Below are positions 7,955 to 15,026 of a stretch of 20,048 nt of DNA, piece by piece. The number at the start of each line of letters is the position of its first letter. The stretch's first letter is position 1. Location of the stretch: contig DWZO01000069.1 in the NCBI GenBank assembly GCA_019117525.1, forward strand, positions 1 through 20,048. Reading direction: 5' to 3'. Below the pieces are notes generated by a model, which was not told the origin of the DNA, searched no databases, and saw nothing but the letters and a program-made list of their open reading frames with translations. Both the position numbers and the translations under genes were made by a program. This DNA comes from Allocoprobacillus merdigallinarum (lineage in GTDB: Bacteria > Bacillota_I > Bacilli_A > Erysipelotrichales > Coprobacillaceae).

Positions 7955-8521
7955 ATGGGAAAAACAATTTTAGTCGAAACTTCTGCTAGACATGTACATT
8001 TATCACAAGCAGATTTAGAAACTTTATTTGGTAAAGGATATGTTTTAACAAACAAAAAAGATTTATCACAACCTGGACAATTTGCCTGTCAGGAAAAAGT
8101 CACTGTTATTGGTCCAAAAGGCGAAACAAAAATGTCTATTTTAGGACCTACACGTGCTCAAACTCAAGTTGAAGTCTCTTTAACAGATGCTAGATCATTA
8201 GGAATCAAAGCATTAATTAGAGAATCTGGAGATATCGAAGGAACTGCTGGATGCAAATTGGTTGGTCCTGCTGGTGAAGTTGAAATTTCTTGTGGTGTTA
8301 TTGCTGCAAAACGTCACATTCATATGACACCTGCTGATGCCCAAGAATTTGGAGTACAAGATAAAGATGTTGTCAGTGTTGAAGTGAAATCAGCTGACCG
8401 TTCACTTGTTTTTGGTGATGTTGTCTGCCGTGTCAGTGATAGCTATGCTTTAGCAATGCATATCGATACTGATGAATCAAATGCTGCTGGTGCACCTTGC
8501 GAAGGAATCATTATAAAATAA
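7955..8521 (+). CDS. pduL: Phosphate propanoyl/acetyltransferase, PduL family
   Basis: 188 residues. It interconverts acyl-CoA plus phosphate and acyl-phosphate plus CoA; with acetate kinase this yields ATP from acetyl-CoA or propionyl-CoA. The two related PduL half-domains are visible, each with a zinc-binding His motif: ETSARHVHLSQ (about 8-18) and AAKRHIHMTP (about 123-132). No encapsulation peptide precedes the first domain and no microcompartment shell genes are nearby, so a free cytoplasmic enzyme replacing a classical Pta is likely. It is the only complete plus-strand gene in the window, transcribed alone from its own promoter and ended by a clear terminator. The cognate acetate kinase is not here. 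Confidence 0.93.
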   Translation: MGKTILVETSARHVHLSQADLETLFGKGYVLTNKKDLSQPGQFACQEKVTVIGPKGETKMSILGPTRAQTQVEVSLTDARSLGIKALIRESGDIEGTAGCKLVGPAGEVEISCGVIAAKRHIHMTPADAQEFGVQDKDVVSVEVKSADRSLVFGDVVCRVSDSYALAMHIDTDESNAAGAPCEGIIIK

Positions 8522-8527
8522 AATAAT

Positions 8528-8563
8528 ACCTATAAAGATTAATCAAATCTTTATAGGTTTTTT
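8528..8563 (+). terminator. Intrinsic terminator of pduL
   Basis: A 13-bp perfect stem (8528-8540 with 8546-8558), loop AATCA, followed by a run of T to 8563, seven bases after the stop codon. Confidence 0.9.
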
Positions 8564-8591
8564 ATTATTATGTTGAATCATTTCTTAAAAT

Positions 8592-8618
8592 AAAAAAAGC
8601 TGTCATCACAGCTTTTTT
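8592..8618. terminator. Terminator of the HU gene (works in both directions)
   Basis: An 11-bp stem (8593-8603 with 8608-8618), loop CATC, flanked by A7 on the left and T6 on the right. It lies 7 bases past the HU stop and 30 bases beyond the pduL terminator, so it insulates the convergent genes. Confidence 0.85.
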
Positions 8619-8624
8619 ATCTCA

Positions 8625-8903
8625 TTATTTACCATTAACAACATTCTTTAAAGCTGAACTTGCTTTAAATGCAGGAACTTTACTAGCAGCGATTTCCATT
8701 GTTTCACCAGTTCTTGGGTTACGTCCCATTCTAGCTTCTCTTGTACGAACTTCAAAAGTTCCAAAACCTTTTAAAGAAATCTTATCTCCTGCTTTTAATA
8801 CATCAGTTAAAGTTTCTAAAAAAGCATTAATTGCAGCTTCAGATTCTTTTTTTGTTAAACCTGATGCTAAAGAAACTTTTTCTAATAATTCATTTTTATT
8901 CAT
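8625..8903 (-). CDS. hup: HU-family DNA-binding protein
   Basis: 92 residues, standard HU length, from ATG at 8903 (ribosome site GGAG, 6-7 bases upstream). A longer frame to 8999 would add 32 residues with no ribosome site and would cover the promoter, so I reject it. HU is a small dimeric nucleoid protein that bends DNA. The N-terminal MNKNELLEKVSLASGLTKKE helix pair and the bacterial histone-like signature GFGTFEVRTREARMGRNPRT (about 46-65) with the DNA-intercalating Pro are present. It has its own promoter just after the aldolase gene and its own terminator, as is usual for an abundant protein. Confidence 0.96.
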   Translation of the reverse strand: MNKNELLEKVSLASGLTKKESEAAINAFLETLTDVLKAGDKISLKGFGTFEVRTREARMGRNPRTGETMEIAASKVPAFKASSALKNVVNGK

Positions 8904-8949
8904 ACTATAATCTCCATTTCTATGTATATTAGGGTATTCCCTAGAGCTT

Positions 8950-8978
8950 ATTATAATACAAGTCTCATGTCTTGTACA
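8950..8978 (-). promoter_or_regulatory. Promoter of the HU gene
   Basis: TGTACA (8978-8973), a 17-base spacer and a perfect TATAAT (8955-8950) on the minus strand, 46 bases before the ATG. The leader contains a short 5-bp stem, TAGGG/CCCTA, at 8930-8943. Confidence 0.65.
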
Positions 8979-8998
8979 GTGCAATCGTCTATCTTCCA

Positions 8999-10015
8999 TT
9001 AAAGATTTTCAATAAGCGAAACAAACGATAATACAGCTTCTTGAGAAGTTGCCCATGAAGTGACAATACGTACGCGCTCTCCACCAGGAATAGCTCCCAT
9101 ATGCGTCACCATAAATTCTTTTTCAATAGCCTCTAAAGCATTTTGTGGTAAATCCACAAAAATCTGATTAGTGGCAGAAGGCTCATAAAGTGGAATTCCT
9201 TTTTTAATCAATGCCTGACGTATCATATCAGCCATTCGATTTTCATGAAGACCAATATCTTCATATAAATGATCTTTAAACAATTCATAAAATTGAATGC
9301 CCAACAATCGTCCTTTTGCTAACATAGCCCCTTTATTTTTCATATGATAACGAAATTGAGGTTTTAAATCATCATGAATAATAACGAGAGCTTCCCCAAA
9401 CAAAGCCCCCATTTTTGTTCCACCGATATAAAAGGCATCAACATATTGTGCAATTTCTTCAAGTGTTGGAGCATCTTGTAAAACCAGAGCACTTCCAAGT
9501 CTTGCTCCATCTAAGAATAAATATAAATCATATTTTCTTGTGACTTCATAAAGTGCTTTTAATTCATCACGCGTATAATAAGTTCCTAATTCTGTTGTTT
9601 GAGAAATATAAACCATACGAGGTTGAACCATATGTTCGTCTGTATGTTGCTGACAAATGTCTTCAATCATTTGACATGTCACTTTACCATGGACATGTGG
9701 ACGTGTTAAAATCTTATGTCCTGCTCCTTCAACAGCACCCGTTTCATGAACCTGAATATGTCCTTCATCACAGGCAATAACAGCCTGATAATGTTTCAAA
9801 GCATATGAAATCATTAACATATTTGTTTGTGTTCCACCAACAAGAAAATGAACATCAGCCTGTTCATTATGAATACGTTCTTTAATGACTTTTTGAGCCA
9901 GATGGCAATATTCATCTTTACCATAACCAACAGTCTGAATCAGATTTGTCTGATTTAATGCTTCTAAAATCTGAGGATGTGCTCCTTCACTATAATCATT
10001 TAAAAAACTATACAT
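8999..10015 (-). CDS. Threonine-aldolase-like PLP enzyme (beta-eliminating lyase family)
   Basis: 338 residues, normal for low-specificity L-threonine aldolases, which split L-threonine or allo-threonine into glycine and acetaldehyde. The fold-type I PLP pattern is visible: FLVGGTQTNM (phosphate loop, about 57-66), DEGHIQVHETGA (about 83-94, with the ring-stacking His), FLDGARLGSA (PLP-nitrogen Asp169) and YIGGTKMGALFGEA with the Schiff-base Lys201. It starts 8 bases after the second RpiR regulator ends, with AGGAG upstream, so it belongs to the fumarase operon. Related aldolases also act on phenylserine or 3-hydroxyaspartate, and the neighbouring C4-acid dehydratase makes a C4 substrate conceivable. 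The exact substrate is not visible. Confidence 0.88.
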   Translation of the reverse strand: MYSFLNDYSEGAHPQILEALNQTNLIQTVGYGKDEYCHLAQKVIKERIHNEQADVHFLVGGTQTNMLMISYALKHYQAVIACDEGHIQVHETGAVEGAGHKILTRPHVHGKVTCQMIEDICQQHTDEHMVQPRMVYISQTTELGTYYTRDELKALYEVTRKYDLYLFLDGARLGSALVLQDAPTLEEIAQYVDAFYIGGTKMGALFGEALVIIHDDLKPQFRYHMKNKGAMLAKGRLLGIQFYELFKDHLYEDIGLHENRMADMIRQALIKKGIPLYEPSATNQIFVDLPQNALEAIEKEFMVTHMGAIPGGERVRIVTSWATSQEAVLSFVSLIENL

Positions 10016-10023
10016 ACTTTCTC

Positions 10024-10848
10024 CTATTCTCGATATAACAATCCATATCGAACATATATTAAATTCAGTAAACTTAAAAAATTCATTGTTCCCTGTAATG
10101 AAGATTCACTATATTGACTTTCAGTACCATCAATACGATAAATCCAATCTATATCATCATTTTGATATGTCTGATTCATTGTTAATAATAAAATCTTTGG
10201 ATGATGTTCCTTAATTTTATCTATTAATGCCTTCATCAGCTGTTCTCTGGCACGAACAGTAATAATAATAACCAGACTATCTTTATCTATAATATCCAAT
10301 CTTTGAATTTCATCACCACGTTCAACAAACGCATAAACAAATTTACGATGTTTTAGCATCTTCATTTGAAAATCATTAGATATAATCTTGTTAAACTGAT
10401 AACCCAACATATGTACTTTTTTAGCCTGGTATATCATTTCACAAATACGATCAATATCTTTCATATCAATAGATTTTTCAACAAGTGCCAAAGACTCCAT
10501 TGCTTCATGATACATTTTCTTTTTTAAATAATCAGGATCTTCCGAAACTTTTTGAGCATCCTGAGTTGATAAATGAATTTCATTGCGTGCAATTTCTAAA
10601 GCTATAGCAATTTCGTTTTTAAAATTCACAAAGCTTTTACAATTCATATCTTTACAAAAACGTGAGATCGTTGCTGGAGAGGTATAACAAAGGTCTGCCA
10701 AATCATTAATACTGATACTTGGAATCTGATCTATATGAGTTAAAATAGTATGAGCAATCGCATAATACATGTCTTGAGGTGAAGAAACATTCACATAAGA
10801 CATCAGAGTATATAAAATATCAACTTCATTATAATCATGAATTGTCAT
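10024..10848 (-). CDS. RpiR/MurR-family transcriptional regulator (downstream copy)
   Basis: 274 residues. An N-terminal RpiR helix-turn-helix (LADLCYTSPATISRFCKDMN, about 50-69) is followed by a C-terminal SIS-type sugar-phosphate-binding domain (about 100-265; KKVHMLGYQFNKI, then SLVIIITVRA). The SIS effector loop lacks the usual G.G.S pattern, so the effector may not be a typical sugar phosphate. The gene starts inside the last 14 bases of the fumarase beta gene (ribosome site AAAGGAG), so it is made with the enzyme and probably controls this operon. It has the same length and domain plan as the regulator at 12309-13133, suggesting paralogues. Confidence 0.88.
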   Translation of the reverse strand: MTIHDYNEVDILYTLMSYVNVSSPQDMYYAIAHTILTHIDQIPSISINDLADLCYTSPATISRFCKDMNCKSFVNFKNEIAIALEIARNEIHLSTQDAQKVSEDPDYLKKKMYHEAMESLALVEKSIDMKDIDRICEMIYQAKKVHMLGYQFNKIISNDFQMKMLKHRKFVYAFVERGDEIQRLDIIDKDSLVIIITVRAREQLMKALIDKIKEHHPKILLLTMNQTYQNDDIDWIYRIDGTESQYSESSLQGTMNFLSLLNLIYVRYGLLYRE

Positions 10849-11404
10849 GGTTATGCTCCTTTAAATACTGACTTCTACCCATTTCATATAAATCATGTCC
10901 ATAGCAGTCAATCACAACAGTTAAAGGTAAATCTTTGACTACTAAACGACGAATAGCTTCAGGCCCTAAATCCTCAAAAGCAATGACTTCACAAGATTGA
11001 ATACATTGTCCAATATAAGCGCCTGCTCCTCCAATTGCTCCAAAATAAATACTCTGATAGTCCATTATAGCTTGTTTGACATGATCTTGACGGTAGCCTT
11101 TGCCAATCATTCCACGCAAACCTAGCTGCATAAGTGCTTTCGCATAAGCATCCATGCGTCCAGATGTTGTCGGTCCCCCACTGCCAAAAACATGTCCTGG
11201 TTTTGCTGGAGTAGGTCCAACATAATATATAATTTGATCTTTAACATCAAAGGGTAATTCCTCTCCCTTTTCTATTAAAGCCAACAAGCGTTTATGTGCC
11301 GCATCTCTGGCAGTATAAATAACACCTGATAATAAAACCTGATCGCCAGCTTGCAAGTCAAGAGCCTGTGATTGCGTCAAAGGTGTTGTCATATGTTTGA
11401 TCAT
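10835..11404 (-). CDS. Class I fumarase (or tartrate dehydratase), beta subunit
   Basis: 189 residues, equivalent to the C-terminal domain of one-chain class I fumarases. It carries the conserved block FGSGGPTTSGRMDAYAKALM (about 73-92) and LGLRGMIGKG, which form part of the substrate site. It pairs with the alpha subunit whose gene it overlaps by 4 bases (ATGA), the usual coupling for a two-subunit enzyme. The alternative is L-tartrate dehydratase TtdB, which is close in sequence. No decisive residue distinguishes them by eye, and fumarate hydratase is the commoner annotation for this pair. Confidence 0.9.
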   Translation of the reverse strand: MIKHMTTPLTQSQALDLQAGDQVLLSGVIYTARDAAHKRLLALIEKGEELPFDVKDQIIYYVGPTPAKPGHVFGSGGPTTSGRMDAYAKALMQLGLRGMIGKGYRQDHVKQAIMDYQSIYFGAIGGAGAYIGQCIQSCEVIAFEDLGPEAIRRLVVKDLPLTVVIDCYGHDLYEMGRSQYLKEHNHDNS

Positions 11405-12243
11405 AAAATAACCTCCTTATGTCTGGCAACATGACAGCAGATAGAAACAGCAACTGGCATTCCTGCAATATGCGTTGGATATGTCTCAATATTCAATGAC
11501 AAAGCTGTTGTTTTCCCTCCATAGCCAGCTGGTCCAATACCTAACTGATTAATTTTTTCTAATAATTCTTCTTCTAATTGTTGATATCGTAAATCATTAT
11601 GATGTGTTCCTATATCTCTGAGCATCGCTTTTTTCGCAAGATATGTGACATAATCAAAAGAACCTCCAATACCAACTCCAATCACCATAGGAGGACAAGC
11701 ATTAGGTCCTGCTTCTTCAACAACTTTTAAAACAAAATCTTTAATTCCTTCTATCCCATCACTTGGTTTGAGCATTTTGACCTGACTCATATTTTCACTA
11801 CCAAAACCTTTTGGAGCAACAATGATTTTCAATTTGTCACCTTCCACAATTTCATAGTGAATCAAGGCAGGTGTGTTATCTTTTGTATTGATTCGATCAA
11901 AAACAGGATCATCAACAACACTTTTTCTTAAATATCCTTCCTGATATCCCTGTCGAACACCTTCCTGTAAAGCATCCTGTAAAGATCCCTGCACATGAAC
12001 ATCTTGTCCTATTTCAACAAATAAACAAGCCATCCCTGTATCTTGACAGATAGGAACTGACAATGATTGAGCCATTTTTGCATTTTCTTTTAAAATAGAT
12101 AATGTCTGTTTAGCCAATTGACCATCTTCTATTTGACTTGCCTGATCAATCGCATTTCGAACATCTTGAGGCAATTGATAATTAGCCTCTATGCATAATG
12201 TTTTGACTGCCTGTATAATATCTTCCTGTTTTATTTCCCTCAT
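11401..12243 (-). CDS. Class I fumarase (or tartrate dehydratase), alpha subunit with 4Fe-4S site
   Basis: 280 residues. It binds an oxygen-sensitive 4Fe-4S cluster that activates water addition to fumarate to give malate, reversibly. The three cluster cysteines are visible in their family motifs: VPICQDTG (Cys66), GPNACPPM (Cys183) and VSICCHVARH (Cys269 or 270). The conserved GIGGSFDYVTYLAKKA and GPAGYGGKTTALSLNIE blocks are intact. It is first in an operon with the beta subunit, an RpiR regulator and a threonine-aldolase-like enzyme, driven by a promoter at 12269-12297. An oxygen-labile fumarase fits the anaerobic lifestyle also shown by nrdDG. Tartrate or another C4 hydroxy acid remains possible as substrate. 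Confidence 0.92.
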   Translation of the reverse strand: MREIKQEDIIQAVKTLCIEANYQLPQDVRNAIDQASQIEDGQLAKQTLSILKENAKMAQSLSVPICQDTGMACLFVEIGQDVHVQGSLQDALQEGVRQGYQEGYLRKSVVDDPVFDRINTKDNTPALIHYEIVEGDKLKIIVAPKGFGSENMSQVKMLKPSDGIEGIKDFVLKVVEEAGPNACPPMVIGVGIGGSFDYVTYLAKKAMLRDIGTHHNDLRYQQLEEELLEKINQLGIGPAGYGGKTTALSLNIETYPTHIAGMPVAVSICCHVARHKEVIL

Positions 12244-12268
12244 GTTTTCACCTTCTTTTATTATGTTT

Positions 12269-12297
12269 ATTATATATAATTTTCTATCCTACCACAA
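12269..12297 (-). promoter_or_regulatory. Promoter of the fumarase operon
   Basis: TTGTGG (12297-12292), an exact 17-base spacer and TATAAT (12274-12269) on the minus strand, just past the preceding terminator. AAGGTG lies 5 bases before the ATG at 12243. It is the likely control point for the RpiR proteins. Confidence 0.7.
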
Positions 12298-12298
12298 G

Positions 12299-12334
12299 AA
12301 AAAAAGAATTAAAGAAGATGCCCCTTTAATTCTT
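12299..12334 (-). terminator. Terminator at the end of the upstream RpiR gene
   Basis: An 11-bp perfect stem (12304-12314 with 12324-12334), 9-base loop, followed on the minus strand by seven T (12305-12299). The regulator's stop codon TAA (12311-12309) lies inside the stem, so translation to the stop could hinder hairpin formation. Confidence 0.8.
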
Positions 12335-13133
12335 GAAGTGAAGGATAATATAAACAATAATATCTCAGTGACATAAGTTCTACTGCAGTTAACAAACTAT
12401 GTTTACCTGTTTTTCTGTTTTTAGATTGACCTAATACTAACTTATGATGTACTGGTATTTTTAAATCCAACTGTGGATGACAAGTCATCAAAACAACCTG
12501 ACATCCTGATTTTTTTATATACTGTAAAATCTTTGCATTACTGTTTGCGAAATATCCATTAACAGTCATAATAATTGCTACACTGTTTTGATTTAATTGT
12601 TTTGCACATTCTAGCTGTCGTGAAGAATCCATATATGCCATTGTAAACTTTTCTAACATCAGTAAATCTGTTTGTAAGTGTAAAGCTGCACTTTGTGAAA
12701 ATTGTGTACCAAAAAAAGCAACTGATTCACTATCATGAATTAATTTTAAGATTGCATCAACTTCATTCCAATCTAAAAACTTTGGTAAGTCAGAAATGTA
12801 TTGAATAACTTGTTGGATATATTGTTGCGTTGCCTGTAAAGGAGAATCCTTCATTGTTTCGAGTGAAATATTAATAAGATTATTGAATTTTTTATCATGT
12901 GAATGGAATGTATAACATTCCTGTTTAAGATGCGCAAAATTTTCATAGCCTAAAGCACGACAAAAACGTGAAATCGTTGCTGGTGAAACAAAACATTCTG
13001 CGGCCAACTCACTAATACGCATATTCGCAATACGATAAAAATTATTAGCCATGAACCAGGCAATATTATAATTGGTATCATTTTCTTGAGCTGTATCTAA
13101 AAAGATAATCAGTCTATAAAACAAATTCTTCAC
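12309..13133 (-). CDS. RpiR/MurR-family transcriptional regulator (upstream copy)
   Basis: 274 residues, starting with GTG at 13133. The helix-turn-helix is ELAAECFVSPATISRFCRAL (about 42-61). The SIS domain (about 110-260) has SVAFFGTQFSQSAALHLQTD and NSVAIIMTVNGYFANS, closer to a working effector loop than in the downstream copy. The gene overlaps the upstream lipoprotein gene by 4 bases (GTGA), so both come from one transcript. Its own terminator separates it from the fumarase operon, which it plausibly controls from the outside while its paralogue sits within. The effector is unknown. Confidence 0.87.
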   Translation of the reverse strand: MKNLFYRLIIFLDTAQENDTNYNIAWFMANNFYRIANMRISELAAECFVSPATISRFCRALGYENFAHLKQECYTFHSHDKKFNNLINISLETMKDSPLQATQQYIQQVIQYISDLPKFLDWNEVDAILKLIHDSESVAFFGTQFSQSAALHLQTDLLMLEKFTMAYMDSSRQLECAKQLNQNSVAIIMTVNGYFANSNAKILQYIKKSGCQVVLMTCHPQLDLKIPVHHKLVLGQSKNRKTGKHSLLTAVELMSLRYYCLYYPSLQELKGHLL

Positions 13134-13522
13134 GATAAATCCTCCTGTAATACATAATGTCCAGACAAATCAGCACTCAAATAATTTTCTTCATCAGTTG
13201 TTTTCACAATAACATAATCCTTGCCAAAAGTAAATGTCAATTGGCAGTCTTTTTGATGAGATAGTATACATGTTGCCTGTTGATGAGAATCATCCTGATA
13301 AGTAGCAAAATCCCCGATTCCAGATTGATTGAGTTCAAATTCAAAAGTAAAACCCTTTTGCTTTTCATCGTTTTCATAAATATATAAAAGATAATCTTGA
13401 TATTGATAAACTTTTCTATCAAGTAGTTTTTCATGAGATTGAGATGATAGAGGTTGTGAGGAATGAACTTGACAACCTACCAACAAAAACACACATATCA
13501 AAAACATTACACACTTTTTCAT
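13130..13522 (-). CDS. Small secreted lipoprotein, function unknown
   Basis: 130 residues. The N-terminus MKKCVMFLICVFLLVGCQ is a lipoprotein signal peptide with lipobox LVGC, so Cys17 would be lipid-modified and the protein anchored outside the membrane. The mature part is about 113 residues, polar and rich in beta-prone stretches (YLLYIYEND, FTFEFEL, LTFTFGKDYVIV), suggesting a small beta fold; two further Cys lie near the middle (ATCILSHQKDC). I do not recognise a family. The ribosome site GGAGG lies upstream of ATG 13522, and a TATAAT-like -10 at 13561-13556. The stop TGA overlaps the GTG start of an RpiR regulator. The pairing suggests a shared condition, but no function should be assumed. 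Confidence 0.8.
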   Translation of the reverse strand: MKKCVMFLICVFLLVGCQVHSSQPLSSQSHEKLLDRKVYQYQDYLLYIYENDEKQKGFTFEFELNQSGIGDFATYQDDSHQQATCILSHQKDCQLTFTFGKDYVIVKTTDEENYLSADLSGHYVLQEDLS

Positions 13523-13555
13523 AAAGAGCTAACCTCCATATTTCGACTTTATATG

Positions 13556-13561
13556 ATTATA
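13556..13561 (-). promoter_or_regulatory. Probable -10 box for lipoprotein-rpiR unit
   Basis: A perfect TATAAT on the minus strand, 34 bases before the lipoprotein ATG. The -35 region is not convincing. Confidence 0.45.
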
Positions 13562-13623
13562 TCACAAAATGATTTATGAAATATAGTCCCATTTATGTAA
13601 CATCAAAAACAATCACATATTTT

Positions 13624-13780
13624 TTGACAATTGCATGAAATTTTATACAAAATAATGTGTTAGATTATATGTGTAGTCAAAAATAATTTGTTTTCCCTTC
13701 AAATTTGACTACTTCATGATATCCTTTCCCAAACTGATATCAAAAAAGCAGATGAGGACTCCCACCTATCTGCTTTTTTA
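13624..13780 (+). ncRNA. Candidate small RNA in the lipoprotein/dipeptidase gap (speculative)
   Basis: The 259-base gap 13523-13781 holds no gene. On the plus strand it has TTGACA (13624-13629) with a weak TACAAA 16 bases on, a hairpin at 13673-13712 (GTAGTCAA/TTGACTAC arms), a small GATATC/GATATC pairing at 13718-13741 and a strong terminator to 13780. This could be a transcript of about 120 bases. The -10 box is poor, and the hairpin could instead belong to minus-strand control of the lipoprotein gene. Confidence 0.3.
13742..13779. terminator. Terminator of the HAD-dipeptidase operon (bidirectional)
   Basis: A 12-bp perfect stem (13742-13753 with 13768-13779), with A6/T6 at its ends so it can act on both strands. 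It lies two bases after the dipeptidase stop codon. Confidence 0.85.
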
Positions 13781-13781
13781 T

Positions 13782-14771
13782 TTACTGAAGAATATCTTGA
13801 TAAACTCTCAAAACATTTTTAAAGAATATTTTTTCAATCTCCAACGATGATAATCCCGCTTCTTTTAATGCCTGTTCTAACTTTGGAAGATAAGAGGCAT
13901 CTTTTAATTCTAAATATGGTGGAATACCATCAAAATCACTTCCCAAACCAATACAGTCAATACCAGCTAAATTTTTAATATATAAAATGTGTTTGACAAT
14001 ATCATCTATTTTTGATAAACACTTTTCTTCATCATTTTCTGTTAAAAAGTCAGCAGCATAATTCATCCCCATGACTCCACCACGACTTGCGAGTTTTAAA
14101 ATCATCTCATCAGTTAAATTACGCGCATGTGGACAAACACTTCTCGCATTGGAATGTGAAGCGACAAACGGTTTAGTAGTCAAACGATAAACATCTTCAA
14201 ATCCAGCGTCTGAAAGATGTGAAACATCAATAATGATTCCTAAACGTTCACATTCTTGAACATATGCCTTGCCAAATTCAGTTAAACCATTTTTTGTATC
14301 ACAGGCATGATAGCCATGATTGTCATCATCTCTTGAAAAATTAGGATAACCTATACCATTAGAAAAATTCCATGTGAGCGTAATCATGCGCACACCTAAA
14401 TCATAATAATGTTGTAAATAGTGAAGATCATTTTGTACAACAGCACCCTCTTCAAGCGTTAACATAGCACTCATACGATGCTGATTCATATTATTGATAA
14501 TATCCTGATAATTTTTAATGACACCTATCATATCTGAATACTGATTCATTTCATGATAAAAAGTGTCTATCAGATCATGCGCATATTGAAAAGGATTATC
14601 AGTTTTATGCAAAGGTGTAAACATGGCAAAGTTTTGTAAAAGGTAATCACCTTGTTGCATTTTTTCTAAACTTATATTCAGGTTATTCTGTTTTAATGAT
14701 ATATCTTGATTTGATTGTCTTTGTAAATATATCTCAGAAATTGTATCACAATGCATATCAACAACTTTCAT
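13782..14771 (-). CDS. Membrane-dipeptidase family metallopeptidase (M19)
   Basis: 329 residues. ATG at 14771 is preferred because GGAGGG lies 7 bases upstream; a TTG two codons earlier is too close to that site. The family cleaves dipeptides (and in some members cyclic or D-residue ones) with a two-zinc centre. Metal ligands are visible: HCD near the N-terminus (His7, Asp9), the bridging Glu in TLEEGAV (about 108), DVSHLSD (about His185) and ASHSNAR (about His206). LGSDFDGIP near the C-terminus is the family signature. There is no signal peptide, so it acts in the cytoplasm, probably on imported peptides or cell-wall fragments. It is last in an operon with a HAD phosphatase and a small unknown gene. 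Confidence 0.92.
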   Translation of the reverse strand: MKVVDMHCDTISEIYLQRQSNQDISLKQNNLNISLEKMQQGDYLLQNFAMFTPLHKTDNPFQYAHDLIDTFYHEMNQYSDMIGVIKNYQDIINNMNQHRMSAMLTLEEGAVVQNDLHYLQHYYDLGVRMITLTWNFSNGIGYPNFSRDDDNHGYHACDTKNGLTEFGKAYVQECERLGIIIDVSHLSDAGFEDVYRLTTKPFVASHSNARSVCPHARNLTDEMILKLASRGGVMGMNYAADFLTENDEEKCLSKIDDIVKHILYIKNLAGIDCIGLGSDFDGIPPYLELKDASYLPKLEQALKEAGLSSLEIEKIFFKNVLRVYQDILQ

Positions 14772-14783
14772 TTCCAATCCCTC

Positions 14784-15026
14784 CTATGAAAAATAAATTT
14801 CTGTTGTCGGATATAATTTTGTGAGTGATTGTGTTTCTTTAAGCCAGTCTATTGCTTCATTTATTTCTTCTGGCGTTAATTCTACAATTCCATAAGTCGC
14901 CAGCTGACAAATATCATAGAGACTTTGCCATAAATCATCAAAATCATGTGTTTGTTCATCAGCCTTCTCACTTTCTAAATATGCGCTCATTTGATGCGCT
15001 TTTTTTGTTGCTTCTTCTTTTGTCAT
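14784..15026 (-). CDS. Small acidic protein, function unknown
   Basis: 80 residues from ATG at 15026. This start overlaps the HAD stop by one base (TAATG) with GGAGAG upstream; a longer frame to 15065 has no ribosome site. The sequence looks wholly helical and acidic, with TKEEATKKAHQMSAYLES and a D/E-rich middle (DEQTHDFDDLWQSLYDI), then LTPEEINEAIDWLKET. It has no membrane segment or Cys cluster. I recognise no family. Tight coupling between the HAD phosphatase and dipeptidase genes suggests it is really translated and may partner one of them. Confidence 0.75.
   Translation of the reverse strand: MTKEEATKKAHQMSAYLESEKADEQTHDFDDLWQSLYDICQLATYGIVELTPEEINEAIDWLKETQSLTKLYPTTEIYFS

Noticed and set aside
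7849..8055. Minus-strand open frame across the pduL start
   Set aside because: It overlaps the pduL promoter and start in antisense and shows no ribosome site or known motif.
8904..8999. N-terminal extension of HU by 32 residues
   Set aside because: There is no ribosome site, the extension resembles no HU protein, and it covers a good promoter (TGTACA-17-TATAAT).
13237..13434. Second minus-strand frame inside the lipoprotein gene
   Set aside because: It is out of frame with a gene that has a clear signal peptide and ribosome site; a shadow frame.
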